This document shows, piece after piece, positions 28,175 to 38,783 of a stretch of DNA of 64,000 bases. Origin of the DNA: Candidatus Brevefilum sp. (GTDB lineage Bacteria > Chloroflexota > Anaerolineae > Anaerolineales > Anaerolineaceae); assembly GCA_029210815.1 (NCBI GenBank), contig JARGGB010000005.1:1-64000 (forward strand), written 5' to 3'. Both the position numbers and the translations under genes were made by a program. Numbering within the stretch: position 1 is the stretch's first letter; each line of letters starts with the position of its first letter. The notes below the pieces were generated by a model. It did not search any database and had not been told where the DNA came from. It saw only the letters and a list, made by a program, of their open reading frames with translations.

Positions 28175-30978
28175 TCTGTTTCAGATGCCTCGAAGACGGG
28201 GGTGATTGCGAGATCATTTTCCAGGAGGATGCTGATTGTTTCATCCTCTGCAATGTTTGGGTCAACACCCTCCCAATGTGAAAATTGATAGCCTGGTTGT
28301 GGAATCGCAGCCAGGCTAATTGGTATCTCGTTGAAATAAATTCCTGACCATGATGCAGGATCTTCAATTCCGGGTGTCCCGTTGACAATATTAATCGAGT
28401 TGATGCGGATATAACCGTGTTTGGGATTGCTTTTTAGATTGATCACCGACATTCCGTTAAGACCAAAGGTTTCAAGGATGTGACTTCTAACAACATCCGG
28501 CCTTTTTATTGCGAATTCCCGGATCACATCGATATTGGCATGCCATTGATCAATAGAATTGTTCATGCTGGACCAACGCACGATGTGTTTCTCAATATCC
28601 CCTTCAAGGGCTGCCGCCATGCTGTCAATTTCAGATAGGAATTGCTCGGGCAAAAAGGCTGTGTTTAGCAAATCAGCATAGCGGTTGATAAACGCAATTT
28701 GGTAATCAGGATTCTTCATCAAGGTATTCAGAATCAGGGTGTAGTCCCGTTCCAAAGAGACAAACTCCGTCATGTTCTTTTCATATTTTATAAATCCGGA
28801 ATCAAAATCGATGATCATCCAGCGCCAACGCCCATCCTGTCCGTAGGGGTCATCAGGATTTGTATTATCTGTCTTCATTTTCCAGAATTTGACGTTGTTT
28901 TCCAACCAATCATCATTGGCAGCATACATGTATATAATCTGGTTCTCAATGAAATTCTCAATGTCTATTTGTTCTTCGAGATTTTCATAGAAATCATCAT
29001 TGAGATCCGCCTGTCCTTTTATGAATTCAAGCAAAGCTAAAAATTCATTTTCAGCAGGATTTTGGCTGTAAAAGTCTTCGTACTTGCTGACCTCGTATAT
29101 CAGCACCCTGTCAGGGTCAATCCCATAATGATTTTCAATGTAATATTCGTCCATTCGTTCACGAATGTTCAGTATCCCCCAGTAATTTCCATTCAAGAAA
29201 ACGTTCACAGGTTGATAAGCCTGAGTATCCATGCTGGTGTGGTCAACCAGCCTGTGCATCAGGGCATCCCGGAAGAATGCCAAATTCCAATCGTTGCCGG
29301 AATTTCGCAAGATCAAAGTTTTAAACTGATCAACAGGAATGCCAGTGCCTGTCCCCATCAGACCTGGGAAGAATTCATTTTCCATGGTCTCAAACTGGTC
29401 ATAATTATTCTCGCCATAGAGCCTGAATGACTTTTGGGATAAATTCCTCGATGTTTGCCCGTGAAGTCTGAACAGAACCTCAGATGTGTAGGTTAATTCG
29501 ACATTGGTTTTGAAATAATCGAGATGGAGGGGACGTTCCCATTTTTTCCCTCGCCGGCGGTAGTTGCCCGTTGTTGCAATACCAATTTCAGGATCATAGA
29601 GGTTGTCCGGGTCTGTCACCAGGGATATGGTTGGCAACGTGAATGCCTCACTGCTTGATGGCCCAACCAGGTATGTTCTGGTGGTGACCGGGCTGGTTTC
29701 CAACCCGTCATCCGTGATAATCCTTGCCCGAATGACATCAGCCCTGGTTGTTTCTATGCTGTCAAAGGCTTTGCTATCGATCCAAATCGGATCGATATAT
29801 TTTTGAGACTTCTTTGATGGCACAGCGCCGTCCAGGGTGTAATAAATTGACGCACCTGCCAGATCGCTTTCAAGTGTCAGGTAAAAGGCTTCCTCGTAGA
29901 AACCAGAATCATGAGAACATTCTGGTGCTGGGAGCACCGATGTATTGATATAAAGGGGGTATTTGGTGTGGATATTTTGCCAATAAGGAATGAGTTCACT
30001 AAATTTTAGGGGGTCGTTGGGGATTTTATTCTCCAGGATATCCAAATAGGCTTTGATATCATTTTCAGGGTCATCCTGCAGTGCGCCCTGTGCCATTAAT
30101 TGAACGAGCACGGAGATATCCCTGATGCCGCTATTTCTCAGGTTCAATCTTTGTAAATTTGTCAGGGCTTCCAGGGAGTCTATTTGATCTCCAATGGGAA
30201 CATTCCTGAGGATCAAAGTTTCGAGGTTGACAAGACCGCTGATAGGTGAAATATAGTGGATATCAGGATTGGAATGCAAGTTCAGGTAGTTTAATCCTGT
30301 TAAATCCCTGATCCCGGAAATATCCTCCAAATTATTCTGCCTGAGATTCAATTCCTCAAGGCTTGAAAGCGTCTCAAGCCCTTCCAAATCCACGATGTGG
30401 TTTTTAGTGAGATCCAGGGTTTTAAGATTTGAAAAATTTGCAAGGGGGCTCAGATTAGTAACGTGGTTATCGATCAGACTCAAGTTTTCAAGGCTTGTAA
30501 AGTCCTTAAGTACACGCAAATCTGACAGGCGGATTACGGACTTGTCATCTAATTCGAGGGTGTTGTGGTCAAGGTTTAAGGCGGTCAGCTTGAGATTGGC
30601 TAATTGATCAAAGTTAGCAGTTTTGAGATCAACCAGGTGGTTATAACCCAGGTCGAGACTGTGCAATTTCGTGAGCGATCCCAGGGGACGAACATCAACG
30701 ATCTTGTTCTCTCGCAGATTGAGGACCTCAAGATTCCTGAAATATTCAATTCCAGAAATATCCTGGATGTCTTTCGTGCCTAAATCCAGTTTGACAAAAT
30801 TCAATAACTGACTTTTGTAAATCGGTTTGGAGTAGTAGTTTAATTTTTCCCTGACAGCAAATTCGAAATTCGGGTCAGCAAAAGTGACCGGCTCATCAAC
30901 GAAAGTCGCCGCAATGAACAAACCAATTAATACCATGCCCAGGGCAAAGAATAAAATAACTTTCCTTGCGATTGTCAT
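28171..30978 (-). CDS. Secreted LRR-CotH kinase-like protein with C-terminal repeat-like domain
   Basis: N-terminal TM; LRR array (LGTKDIQDISGIEYFRNLEVLNLRENKI...); CotH block NGNYWGILNIRERMDEYYIENHYG...WRWMIIDFDSGF; DxAGASIYYTLDGAVPSKKSQKY. Confidence 0.88.
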   Translation of the reverse strand: MTIARKVILFFALGMVLIGLFIAATFVDEPVTFADPNFEFAVREKLNYYSKPIYKSQLLNFVKLDLGTKDIQDISGIEYFRNLEVLNLRENKIVDVRPLGSLTKLHSLDLGYNHLVDLKTANFDQLANLKLTALNLDHNTLELDDKSVIRLSDLRVLKDFTSLENLSLIDNHVTNLSPLANFSNLKTLDLTKNHIVDLEGLETLSSLEELNLRQNNLEDISGIRDLTGLNYLNLHSNPDIHYISPISGLVNLETLILRNVPIGDQIDSLEALTNLQRLNLRNSGIRDISVLVQLMAQGALQDDPENDIKAYLDILENKIPNDPLKFSELIPYWQNIHTKYPLYINTSVLPAPECSHDSGFYEEAFYLTLESDLAGASIYYTLDGAVPSKKSQKYIDPIWIDSKAFDSIETTRADVIRARIITDDGLETSPVTTRTYLVGPSSSEAFTLPTISLVTDPDNLYDPEIGIATTGNYRRRGKKWERPLHLDYFKTNVELTYTSEVLFRLHGQTSRNLSQKSFRLYGENNYDQFETMENEFFPGLMGTGTGIPVDQFKTLILRNSGNDWNLAFFRDALMHRLVDHTSMDTQAYQPVNVFLNGNYWGILNIRERMDEYYIENHYGIDPDRVLIYEVSKYEDFYSQNPAENEFLALLEFIKGQADLNDDFYENLEEQIDIENFIENQIIYMYAANDDWLENNVKFWKMKTDNTNPDDPYGQDGRWRWMIIDFDSGFIKYEKNMTEFVSLERDYTLILNTLMKNPDYQIAFINRYADLLNTAFLPEQFLSEIDSMAAALEGDIEKHIVRWSSMNNSIDQWHANIDVIREFAIKRPDVVRSHILETFGLNGMSVINLKSNPKHGYIRINSINIVNGTPGIEDPASWSGIYFNEIPISLAAIPQPGYQFSHWEGVDPNIAEDETISILLENDLAITPVFEASETD

Positions 30979-30979
30979 T

Positions 30980-31723
30980 TTACCGATGACTCCATGCTGG
31001 ATGGATCAAATCCGGTCGGCTTGCTTGAACACCGTAAACAAACTTGCTGTTGGCTGCAAGGCACAATCCGTAATCCTTGATAACCTTGTTCAACCAGGCT
31101 GGGACGCTGCCCTGGTGTTTGATTTCCATCACAACCATCTGATCGTGATGAATGTGCCAAAAGATGTGCTCCGGAAAGAGCTGATTTGTTGAGGCACTTT
31201 TTATCCTGTGATCGAATGTGATCCTGATATCATTGCCGTCAATGGTTTGGTAGCCTTCTCGCTGGTATTCAACAAGGGCTTTCGGGAGCAAATTCAGCAA
31301 ATGGCTTTGGCGTTCAAATTCCACCAGCACCGGGTCCTTACGATTGTCCCAATTGCGATGACGCAGAAAGGAGTCACAATCTTCCCAGGTGATGTAAGCG
31401 CCATATTTGGTCGTCAGGTTGGCTTGCCTGACCTTCATCTCAACACGAATGTCTGGTGACTCACTAGCTTCACTGCCGTAGGTTCGAATCCGAAATTTGA
31501 TTCGGTCGCTGTTGCCGTTGACTTTTTCCATAAAAAGCCTGTAGGTGTAGGTGTCGAAATACAAGCTCCTCACCAAATACTTCTTGTCCGGTGACTTTTT
31601 TGTGAAAAGGTCTTTTTTAAGATATGGATAAAGGGCGCTTTTTACGGAAAAATATTGATTAATGGGGCAGCGATATTTCCGTTCAAAACGGGATGTTTCA
31701 ATGAAGCGCTCGTCAATATTCAT
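30980..31723 (-). CDS. VTC-domain (polyphosphate polymerase-like) protein
   Basis: FERKYRCP, LVRSLYFDTYTYRLFMEKVNG, RIKFRIRTYG, RVEMKVR, EYQREGY, MEIKHQGSVP. Start chosen at MNIDERF; the ORF track extends to 31780. Confidence 0.85.
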   Translation of the reverse strand: MNIDERFIETSRFERKYRCPINQYFSVKSALYPYLKKDLFTKKSPDKKYLVRSLYFDTYTYRLFMEKVNGNSDRIKFRIRTYGSEASESPDIRVEMKVRQANLTTKYGAYITWEDCDSFLRHRNWDNRKDPVLVEFERQSHLLNLLPKALVEYQREGYQTIDGNDIRITFDHRIKSASTNQLFPEHIFWHIHHDQMVVMEIKHQGSVPAWLNKVIKDYGLCLAANSKFVYGVQASRPDLIHPAWSHR

Positions 31724-31739
31724 GGGTCGGAAAATTATA

Positions 31740-32438
31740 TTAAGCAGGTAATGCCAACTGCGGTGCCAGCAATGAAACATTGCTGATCGATTCGATGTTG
31801 TTTAAATCCTTCAACAATTTGTCAACAACCGGGTCGATTTTTGCCAGGTGTAGTTCGTAAACAACTTCCCAGCTGTCTTTGTTGATGGTTTGAGACCGAA
31901 TTTTGGGATTGGTTGTATATTGATTTAGCACGGTCTTGATCGCTTCTTGTTCAAGCTGGTTTCCGCCGCTGATGATGAGAATATAGTCATGATTCTGCGA
32001 TTGACCGTAGTTCAAGAAATATAAAATGACGATCAAAGCCAGAATAGCCAGGGAAGAGATGATCACAATTCCCCAATGATAGGTACCTGTACCGAGGCCA
32101 ACAGCAATCACCCAGAAAAGGTAGACCATGTCCCTTGTGTCTTTGATGGGTGTGCGGAATCGGATGATCGAAATCGATCCCACCAAACCCAAAGACAAGA
32201 CCAGGTTTCCCTGAATAAAAAACATCACGACGGCAACGATCGGCGCCAGCATCACCAGGGAGGTCATAAATGTGCTTTCAAAATTTACGCCGCGATGGGT
32301 GAGTTTATAGGTTTGCGAGATAACAAGCCCAATGATGATGGACACGATTAACGAGAAGATGATGTTGAAGATATCTTCACTGGTTAAGGCCATACTTGCA
32401 AATGCTCTTTGAATGATATTGATTATTTCATCCCACAT
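31740..32438 (-). CDS. DUF4956-type membrane protein
   Basis: Multiple TM segments; SLGLVGSISIIRFRTPIKDTRDMVYLFWVIAVGLGTG, a motif characteristic of DUF4956 proteins. Confidence 0.85.
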   Translation of the reverse strand: MWDEIINIIQRAFASMALTSEDIFNIIFSLIVSIIIGLVISQTYKLTHRGVNFESTFMTSLVMLAPIVAVVMFFIQGNLVLSLGLVGSISIIRFRTPIKDTRDMVYLFWVIAVGLGTGTYHWGIVIISSLAILALIVILYFLNYGQSQNHDYILIISGGNQLEQEAIKTVLNQYTTNPKIRSQTINKDSWEVVYELHLAKIDPVVDKLLKDLNNIESISNVSLLAPQLALPA

Positions 32439-32678
32439 AAGATTCCTCGTGATTGCGTTAGAGAATTATTCTCATTGAAATTAATTCGATCAATTGTTAA
32501 TGACATTTTTGATAGGTAATTTCCTTCCATTCTATCAATAAGGATTGAAAATAATTGCACAGGTAATATTACCAAGTTTAACCAATATTGTCATAATTGG
32601 CTATTGAATTTCAAAATTGTTTTCATTCACCTTGTGAGTTGGCGTTTATTCCGAAGAAGAAATGACTGAAGAAAACAA

Positions 32679-34457
32679 TTATTGTTTTGAATAGAACTTC
32701 TTCCGCGTTTTGAATTGTTCTTCCCTGTTGTTGCCCGAATTATTCACAGCACATTTTGGGATGCGAGCAGGGGTTAAATTTGGCGAAAAATAAGGATCAT
32801 GCTTTGATAAAGCTGACTCCATTTTCTGGTAACTCCTGATGATGTCTTCTGGCGGTGTCGCATAACCTCTTGATTGTCCTTCGTAATGGAAAAGGCTTGC
32901 GAAGGGGGTATACACAATGCGATAGCCATTCTCGTGAATTCGAAGGCAGATGTCAATGTCCCCAAAGGCAAGTTTAAATCCTTCATCGAAACCGCCAATG
33001 TCATTAAAAATGCCACGACGCATCATTTGACAGGCGCCTGTTACAGCCAGGTAATCTCGATACCAGTCCACTGATCCGAAAAGCCCGTGGTAATGCTCTG
33101 GTGCGTTAAGATAAATGTGCCCCGCAAAGCCATTAAGCCCCATGATAATGCCGGCATGCTGGATGGTGCGATTTGCACGGATTAGCTTTGTCCCTACAAT
33201 TCCAATCTCAGGGCGTTCTGCCCACTGGACGAGTTCTGTAAGCCATTCTGGGTCGATAACCGCCATATCATCGTTCAAAAACAACAGCAGGTCTGAGTCC
33301 GATCCTGCAGCGCCCAGGTTATTTGCCTCGGAGTAATTGAATTCCTGGTGGTAGGGATGGATTTGAACTTTTGGGTTTGATTCAATTTGATCGTAATAAT
33401 TGAGGGTTTCAATTTCGTCGGAGTTGTTATCGACCAGGTGAATCTTGAAATTTGTGTAACTTGTTTTGGTGAGCAGAGAATCAATCCATGGCTCCAGCAA
33501 ATTTCGATTGTTCTTGGTGGGAATGACAACAGCCACCGATGAATTCTTATTCCGCCAGGTAAATCGAATGCCATAGGTGCTTGATTGGGCGGAAACGTTT
33601 TCTAAACCCAAATCAGATAAATAACCGCCAATTATCGTACTGATTTCAGATGTTACAGGGGAGGATAAACCAATTTGGTTGACTAAAAGATTTGGAATAT
33701 GTCTTACTTTTCTATTAGTTTCGTGTAGCTTTAGAGCGAGGGCGTATTCAACGGCCAAGGGACGCTGGTTACTTCGATATTTTGTAAAGCTTTCTTTGAC
33801 AAAGGACGCTCTTACGAAGCCCCGGGAAAGATAATTGACTGAAAGCAGCATCGAGGGTGAAAGGGACGGCGGTTTGAACAGGGGAGAGGCTTCATTCGTT
33901 TTGATGTTTATGAATTCACAATCATAATAAACCCAATCAGCCGGTTCGTCCTCAGACAAAGAAGCGTAAAAATATTGAAGCAAGCCTTTATTAAATCGGT
34001 CACCTGCCTTACAGAAAACCACAAATTCACCATTGATTGCATCATCGAAGTTGAGATCATTCAGAGCTAAGAAACTGATGCGGGCATCCGATTTGAGATT
34101 TGCTGATAATCCAGGCACATCCTGGTCACGATCAGTTATCACAGTTGCTTCCCAATTGTCCCCTACAAGATTTTGGATGGAATTCAGGGTTTCGAAAAGG
34201 TCTGATTTCTTGCTATCAAAATCAGATACAAGAAAAGTGACCTTGGGCTGATATTTCATATCCTTGGTATCTGGCATAGGTTTTTTATCTTGAGCTTTTC
34301 GCCAGCCAATATATGACTTTTTTGCGAGCCAATTGTTAAGTATGAAAGCTGCTTGCGTTTTATTAAATTGATGGTATTGGGTTCGAAGCCAGAGCTCCAA
34401 TTTGGAATTTGGCGAAAGGAAGGTGGAACGCAGTTTAAAAAGAAATTTTGAATTCAT
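32679..34457 (-). CDS. Family 2 glycosyltransferase
   Basis: VAVVIPTKNNRNLLEPWIDSLLTKTSYTNFKIHLVDNNSD...LLLFLNDDMAVIDPEWL...GGFDEGFKLAFGDIDICLRI. Confidence 0.9.
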   Translation of the reverse strand: MNSKFLFKLRSTFLSPNSKLELWLRTQYHQFNKTQAAFILNNWLAKKSYIGWRKAQDKKPMPDTKDMKYQPKVTFLVSDFDSKKSDLFETLNSIQNLVGDNWEATVITDRDQDVPGLSANLKSDARISFLALNDLNFDDAINGEFVVFCKAGDRFNKGLLQYFYASLSEDEPADWVYYDCEFINIKTNEASPLFKPPSLSPSMLLSVNYLSRGFVRASFVKESFTKYRSNQRPLAVEYALALKLHETNRKVRHIPNLLVNQIGLSSPVTSEISTIIGGYLSDLGLENVSAQSSTYGIRFTWRNKNSSVAVVIPTKNNRNLLEPWIDSLLTKTSYTNFKIHLVDNNSDEIETLNYYDQIESNPKVQIHPYHQEFNYSEANNLGAAGSDSDLLLFLNDDMAVIDPEWLTELVQWAERPEIGIVGTKLIRANRTIQHAGIIMGLNGFAGHIYLNAPEHYHGLFGSVDWYRDYLAVTGACQMMRRGIFNDIGGFDEGFKLAFGDIDICLRIHENGYRIVYTPFASLFHYEGQSRGYATPPEDIIRSYQKMESALSKHDPYFSPNLTPARIPKCAVNNSGNNREEQFKTRKKFYSKQ

Positions 34458-34686
34458 GAAAGGCTGAGCGATGCAAAGTGACTTTTGTGAAATATTAACA
34501 CACTTGATTTCTTTCCGATTTTACCACATGCTGGTTTTTCTCCAATCGATTGAACATTATCCAAAAAAGGATCATTGTCCTTCATCAATGAGGAAATTTT
34601 GAGGATAACCGATTGATATCTGCAATGTCTGGTAAAATAATCCATAGTTTTAATCAGGATCATCCATTTACTAGCGAGGTGTTTTT

Positions 34687-35325
34687 ATGGCTGGAGACTT
34701 CTACGTTCATCCCACTTCAGATGTGTCACCTGATGCAAGAATTGGGTCAGGCACAAAAATTTGGCAGCATTGCCAGGTTCGTGAAAATGCAGAAATCGGA
34801 TCGAACTGTATTTTAAGCAAAGGCGTTTACATTGATGCAGGTGTAAAGATTGGCAGCAATGTAAAAATCCAGAATGGGATATCCGTTTATCATGGCGTCA
34901 GGCTTGAGGATGGTGTCTTCTGCGGTCCCCATTGTGTGTTTACAAACGACAAACGGCCGCGTTCCATCAACCCGGATGGCACCTTGAAGGGCGGGGATGA
35001 TTGGGAAGTCAGTGAAACGCTGGTCAAAAAAGGTGCTTCCATTGGCGCACACGCAACCATCATTTGCGGGACTGTTTTGGGTCAATGGGCAATGGTTGGG
35101 GCAGGGGCGGTCGTTACAAAAAATGTACCCGATTACGGTCTCGTTGTGGGAAATCCTGCCCGTCTGATTGGTTTTGTTTGTCCTTGCGGCGAAAAGCTGG
35201 GTATTTCTGAAGAATCACGGGAAGTCTTTGATAAAGGGCGTCCCATTGAAAATGTCCAGATGGTTTGCCCAAAATGTAAAACGGAAATTACAATTCCGTA
35301 TGCTGAATATCGAAAATTGTCATAA
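34687..35325 (+). CDS. Left-handed beta-helix N-acetyltransferase (WbpD/WlbB-like)
   Basis: Hexapeptide repeats; FCGPHCVFTNDKRPRSINPDG; GAHATIICGTVLGQWAMVGAGAVVTKNVPDYGLVVGNPARLIGFVC. Confidence 0.88.
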   Translation: MAGDFYVHPTSDVSPDARIGSGTKIWQHCQVRENAEIGSNCILSKGVYIDAGVKIGSNVKIQNGISVYHGVRLEDGVFCGPHCVFTNDKRPRSINPDGTLKGGDDWEVSETLVKKGASIGAHATIICGTVLGQWAMVGAGAVVTKNVPDYGLVVGNPARLIGFVCPCGEKLGISEESREVFDKGRPIENVQMVCPKCKTEITIPYAEYRKLS

Positions 35326-35354
35326 TTATTCAATTTGAACAGGAGCAAAATTCA

Positions 35355-36425
35355 ATGATCTCAATTGCAAAACCCTATATTGGGGATGAAGAAAAGAAAC
35401 TGGTTATGGAAGTGCTTGATTCCGGAATGCTGGCACAGGGTCCGAAAGTGGCAGCTCTGGAAGAGGCATTTGCGGCATTATGCAATGTCAAACATGCAAT
35501 CGCGACCACCTCCGGGACGACTGCGCTGCATGCAGCACTTCTGGCGCATGACATAGGTCCTGGGGACGAAGTGATAACTTCACCCTTTACCTTTATTGCA
35601 TCGGCGAACAGCGTTCTGTTTACAGGTGCAAGGCCTGTTTTTGTTGATATTGACCCCAAAACTTTCAATATTGATCCTGCTCTTATTGAAGATGCGATAA
35701 CCCTGAAGACAAAGGCAATCATGCCAATCCACCTCTATGGCTATGTATGTGACATGGATGCGATCATGGATATTGCAGAACGCCATAATTTGGTGGTCAT
35801 CGAAGATGCCTGCCAGGCGGTGGGCGCAAAATTCAACGGGAAAGTCGCGGGAAGTTTTGGCACCGGGACATTTTCTCTCTACGCCACCAAGAATGTGATG
35901 TCCGGTGAAGGTGGTATGATCACCACGGACGACGATGAAATTGCGGAAAAATGCCGCTTAATTCGCAGCCATGGAATGAAGGTGCGTTATTATCATGACA
36001 TGCTGGGATACAACTATCGCATGAGCGACCTGCACGCTGCAATTGGTCTTGCGCAAATGCAGCGATTGGAAGCGTTCATGGCAATCCGGAAAAATAATGC
36101 TAAATACATGAATGAGCATATTAATTCCGTCATGACACCCGAGGTCAAACCTGGTTATGAACATGTTTGGCACCAATACACCGTTCGTGTAGATGGCGGC
36201 AGGGATCGTGATGCTGCTGTGAAACAACTCAATGAGGCTGGCATTGGCACCGGAATTTTCTACCCGGTTCCTGTTCATCAGCAAGGGTACATGCGTGAAA
36301 TTGTTGGCGATTATCATCTACCGGTAGCTGAGCGGTTAGCGAAAGAAGTCATTTCTCTCCCAGTCCATCCGCAGGTCACCCAGGAAGATTTAGAAAAGAT
36401 TGTTACTGAGGTCAATAAACTATGA
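35355..36425 (+). CDS. DegT/DnrJ/EryC1-family sugar aminotransferase (WbpE-like)
   Basis: ATTSGTTALHAALLAHDIGPGDEVITSPFTFIASANSVLFTGARPVFVDIDPKTFNID; VIEDACQAVGA; PLP-Lys region SLYATKNVMSGEGGMI. Confidence 0.93.
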   Translation: MISIAKPYIGDEEKKLVMEVLDSGMLAQGPKVAALEEAFAALCNVKHAIATTSGTTALHAALLAHDIGPGDEVITSPFTFIASANSVLFTGARPVFVDIDPKTFNIDPALIEDAITLKTKAIMPIHLYGYVCDMDAIMDIAERHNLVVIEDACQAVGAKFNGKVAGSFGTGTFSLYATKNVMSGEGGMITTDDDEIAEKCRLIRSHGMKVRYYHDMLGYNYRMSDLHAAIGLAQMQRLEAFMAIRKNNAKYMNEHINSVMTPEVKPGYEHVWHQYTVRVDGGRDRDAAVKQLNEAGIGTGIFYPVPVHQQGYMREIVGDYHLPVAERLAKEVISLPVHPQVTQEDLEKIVTEVNKL

Positions 36426-37429
36426 CATTAAAAACAGCTGTTATCGGTGTAGGGTCCATGGGGAAAAACCATGCCCGTATATACTGGGAATTGCCCAATG
36501 CTGACCTGGTTGGTGTGGCTGATTTTGACAAGGACACAGCCGATTCAATTGCGAATAAGTATGGGACGAAAGCTTATTACGATTACAAGGTTCTACTGGA
36601 TGAAGCGAAACCCGATGCAGTCACACTGGCAGTGCCAACGATTTATCACCGGGATATTGCCCTTGAAATCATTGATCGAGGCATTCCGCTTCTCATAGAA
36701 AAGCCCATCGCTTTCACAATTGAAGAAGGCCAATCAATTATCGATGCTGCCAGGAAGAAAAATGTCAAGTTGATGATCGGTCATATTGAACGCTTTAACC
36801 CCGCAATCATCACGCTAAAAGACCACGTTAGCCAGGGCAAACTTGGGCGAATTTTCCAGATGGACGCTCATCGCCAGGGGCCTTTCCCGGCGCGCATTGC
36901 TGATGTCGGCGTGGTCGTGGACCTCGCTGTGCATGACCTGGATGTAATGCGTTTTGTTTCGCAAAAGGAAATTATCCGTGTCTATGCCGAAACGGAGAAA
37001 CATATTCACAGCAAATATGAGGATTTGTTAACGGGCTTGGTGCGTTTTTCCGATGGGATCATCGGGACTTTAACCATCAACTGGTTGACCCCGACTAAGA
37101 TCAGGGAATTTATTGTCACAGGCGAGCGTGGATTGTACCGCTGTGATTACCTGACACAGGACTTGTTTTTCTTTGAAAACCCGGTTTCATCGGGCAGCGA
37201 GTGGGACAACCTTCGAGTCTTACGCGGTGTCAGAGAAGGTCAGATGGTACGGCATATCATCGCCAAAAAAGAACCCTTGCGTTCAGAGCAAGAGGCATTC
37301 CTCGATGCCGTTGAAAACGACAAACCCGTTGCTGTTTCTGGTGAGGACGGTTTACGAGCGCTTGAGTTGGCAAAGACGATTGTTAAATCCGGCACTGATC
37401 ATCGGATCATCAGTACAGAAGTGAATTAA
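36422..37429 (+). CDS. Gfo/Idh/MocA oxidoreductase (WbpB-like)
   Basis: AVIGVGSMGKNHARIYWELPNADLVGVADFD; PLLIEKPIAFTIEEGQSIIDAARKKNVKLMIGHIERFNPA. Confidence 0.9.
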   Translation: MTLKTAVIGVGSMGKNHARIYWELPNADLVGVADFDKDTADSIANKYGTKAYYDYKVLLDEAKPDAVTLAVPTIYHRDIALEIIDRGIPLLIEKPIAFTIEEGQSIIDAARKKNVKLMIGHIERFNPAIITLKDHVSQGKLGRIFQMDAHRQGPFPARIADVGVVVDLAVHDLDVMRFVSQKEIIRVYAETEKHIHSKYEDLLTGLVRFSDGIIGTLTINWLTPTKIREFIVTGERGLYRCDYLTQDLFFFENPVSSGSEWDNLRVLRGVREGQMVRHIIAKKEPLRSEQEAFLDAVENDKPVAVSGEDGLRALELAKTIVKSGTDHRIISTEVN

Positions 37430-37430
37430 T

Positions 37431-38756
37431 ATGAGATCTTTGCAATCACTTAACGAGAAAATTCAAAATAAGCAAGCGAAAGTAGCCGTGATCGGTCTTG
37501 GTTATGTTGGGCTGCCGGTTGCCTGCATGCTTGCGGATGCGGGATTCAAGGTGATCGGTGCCGACATCAAACAAGATCGTGTTGATTTAATTAACCAGGG
37601 TATTTCCCCGATCGAAGGCAAGGAGCCGGGTTTAGCTGACTTGTTGAAGTTTGTTTTTCACCTTGGCAACTTCGATGCCACAACGAGTTATGAAGCATTG
37701 GCAGACGCAGATATTGTGCTGATTGATGTTGAGACGCCGATCGATGATGATCACATCCCGCAGTATGTGGCTTTGCGATCAGCGTGTCAGAGCCTGGGTC
37801 AGGTCATGAAAGACGGCGTCCTGGTGATTGTTGAATCAACCATTGCACCTGGAACGATGGAAACTTTTGTTCGTCCTTTGATTGAAGAATCAAGTGGAAA
37901 GAAGTCTGGTGAGGACTTTTTCCTGGGCGCCTGTCCTGAGCGGGTCATGCCGGGTAAATTGCTGGCGAACCTGAGGAATATGAGCAGGGTATGCGGCGGT
38001 GATACGCCAGAAGTCGCTGAGACGATGAAGAAGTTTTACCGGCATATTGTCCAGTCGGATTTAGATACAGCGGATTTGATCACTGCCGAAATAACAAAAA
38101 CGGCAGAGAATGCATACAGGGATGTAAATATTGCTTTTGCAAATGAGTTAGCATTGATTTGCCAATCTGTTGGGGCTGATTTTCTAAAAGTAAGAGAGCT
38201 TGTGAATAAGTCACCGGGGCGAAACGTTTTGTTTGCCGGTGCGGGAGTTGGCGGACACTGCATCCCCAAAGATCCATGGCTGCTGGCATATGGTGCAAGG
38301 GGGCAAGCAGACCTGAAACTTATCCCGGCTGCCAGAGCTGTAAATGATTCAATGCCTGCCCAGATTGTAAAGATTTTGAAAAACGCGCTCGATGCTTTTC
38401 AGAAACCATTAAAAAACGCAAAAATTGCAATCCTGGGTTATGCTTACCTTGAAGAAAGTGATGACACCCGAAATAGTCCCAGTGATGCGCTGGTTAATTT
38501 GCTCAATGCTGAAAGCGTCACTGTCGTTGTTCAGGATCCTTATGTCGCACCTTATCAGGAAAATATTCTTGATTGCATTGAAAATAGCGATGCCGTCATT
38601 ATTATGGTCGCACACGAAGCTTATAAGGAATTGGATTTGCTTGAAGTCAAGCAGAAGATGCATTTGCCAATTGTGATTGATGGACGACGTGTGCTTGATC
38701 CCCTCAAAGCAAAAAAAGCAGGCCTGGATTATTACGGCATTGGTTACGGCAAATAA
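37431..38756 (+). CDS. UDP-N-acetyl-hexosamine 6-dehydrogenase (WbpA/WecC-like nucleotide sugar dehydrogenase)
   Basis: KVAVIGLGYVGLPVACMLADAGFKVIGADI; STIAPGTME; ACPERVMPG; GAGVGGHCIPKDPWLL (catalytic Cys). Confidence 0.93.
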   Translation: MRSLQSLNEKIQNKQAKVAVIGLGYVGLPVACMLADAGFKVIGADIKQDRVDLINQGISPIEGKEPGLADLLKFVFHLGNFDATTSYEALADADIVLIDVETPIDDDHIPQYVALRSACQSLGQVMKDGVLVIVESTIAPGTMETFVRPLIEESSGKKSGEDFFLGACPERVMPGKLLANLRNMSRVCGGDTPEVAETMKKFYRHIVQSDLDTADLITAEITKTAENAYRDVNIAFANELALICQSVGADFLKVRELVNKSPGRNVLFAGAGVGGHCIPKDPWLLAYGARGQADLKLIPAARAVNDSMPAQIVKILKNALDAFQKPLKNAKIAILGYAYLEESDDTRNSPSDALVNLLNAESVTVVVQDPYVAPYQENILDCIENSDAVIIMVAHEAYKELDLLEVKQKMHLPIVIDGRRVLDPLKAKKAGLDYYGIGYGK

Positions 38757-38783
38757 AGTTTAGAAAGATAAATATGGTGGAAG

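Noticed and set aside
31480-31500. 'GGTTCGAATCC' as a tRNA fragment/att site
   Set aside because: Lies inside the VTC coding sequence with no cloverleaf context; the T-loop-like match appears fortuitous.
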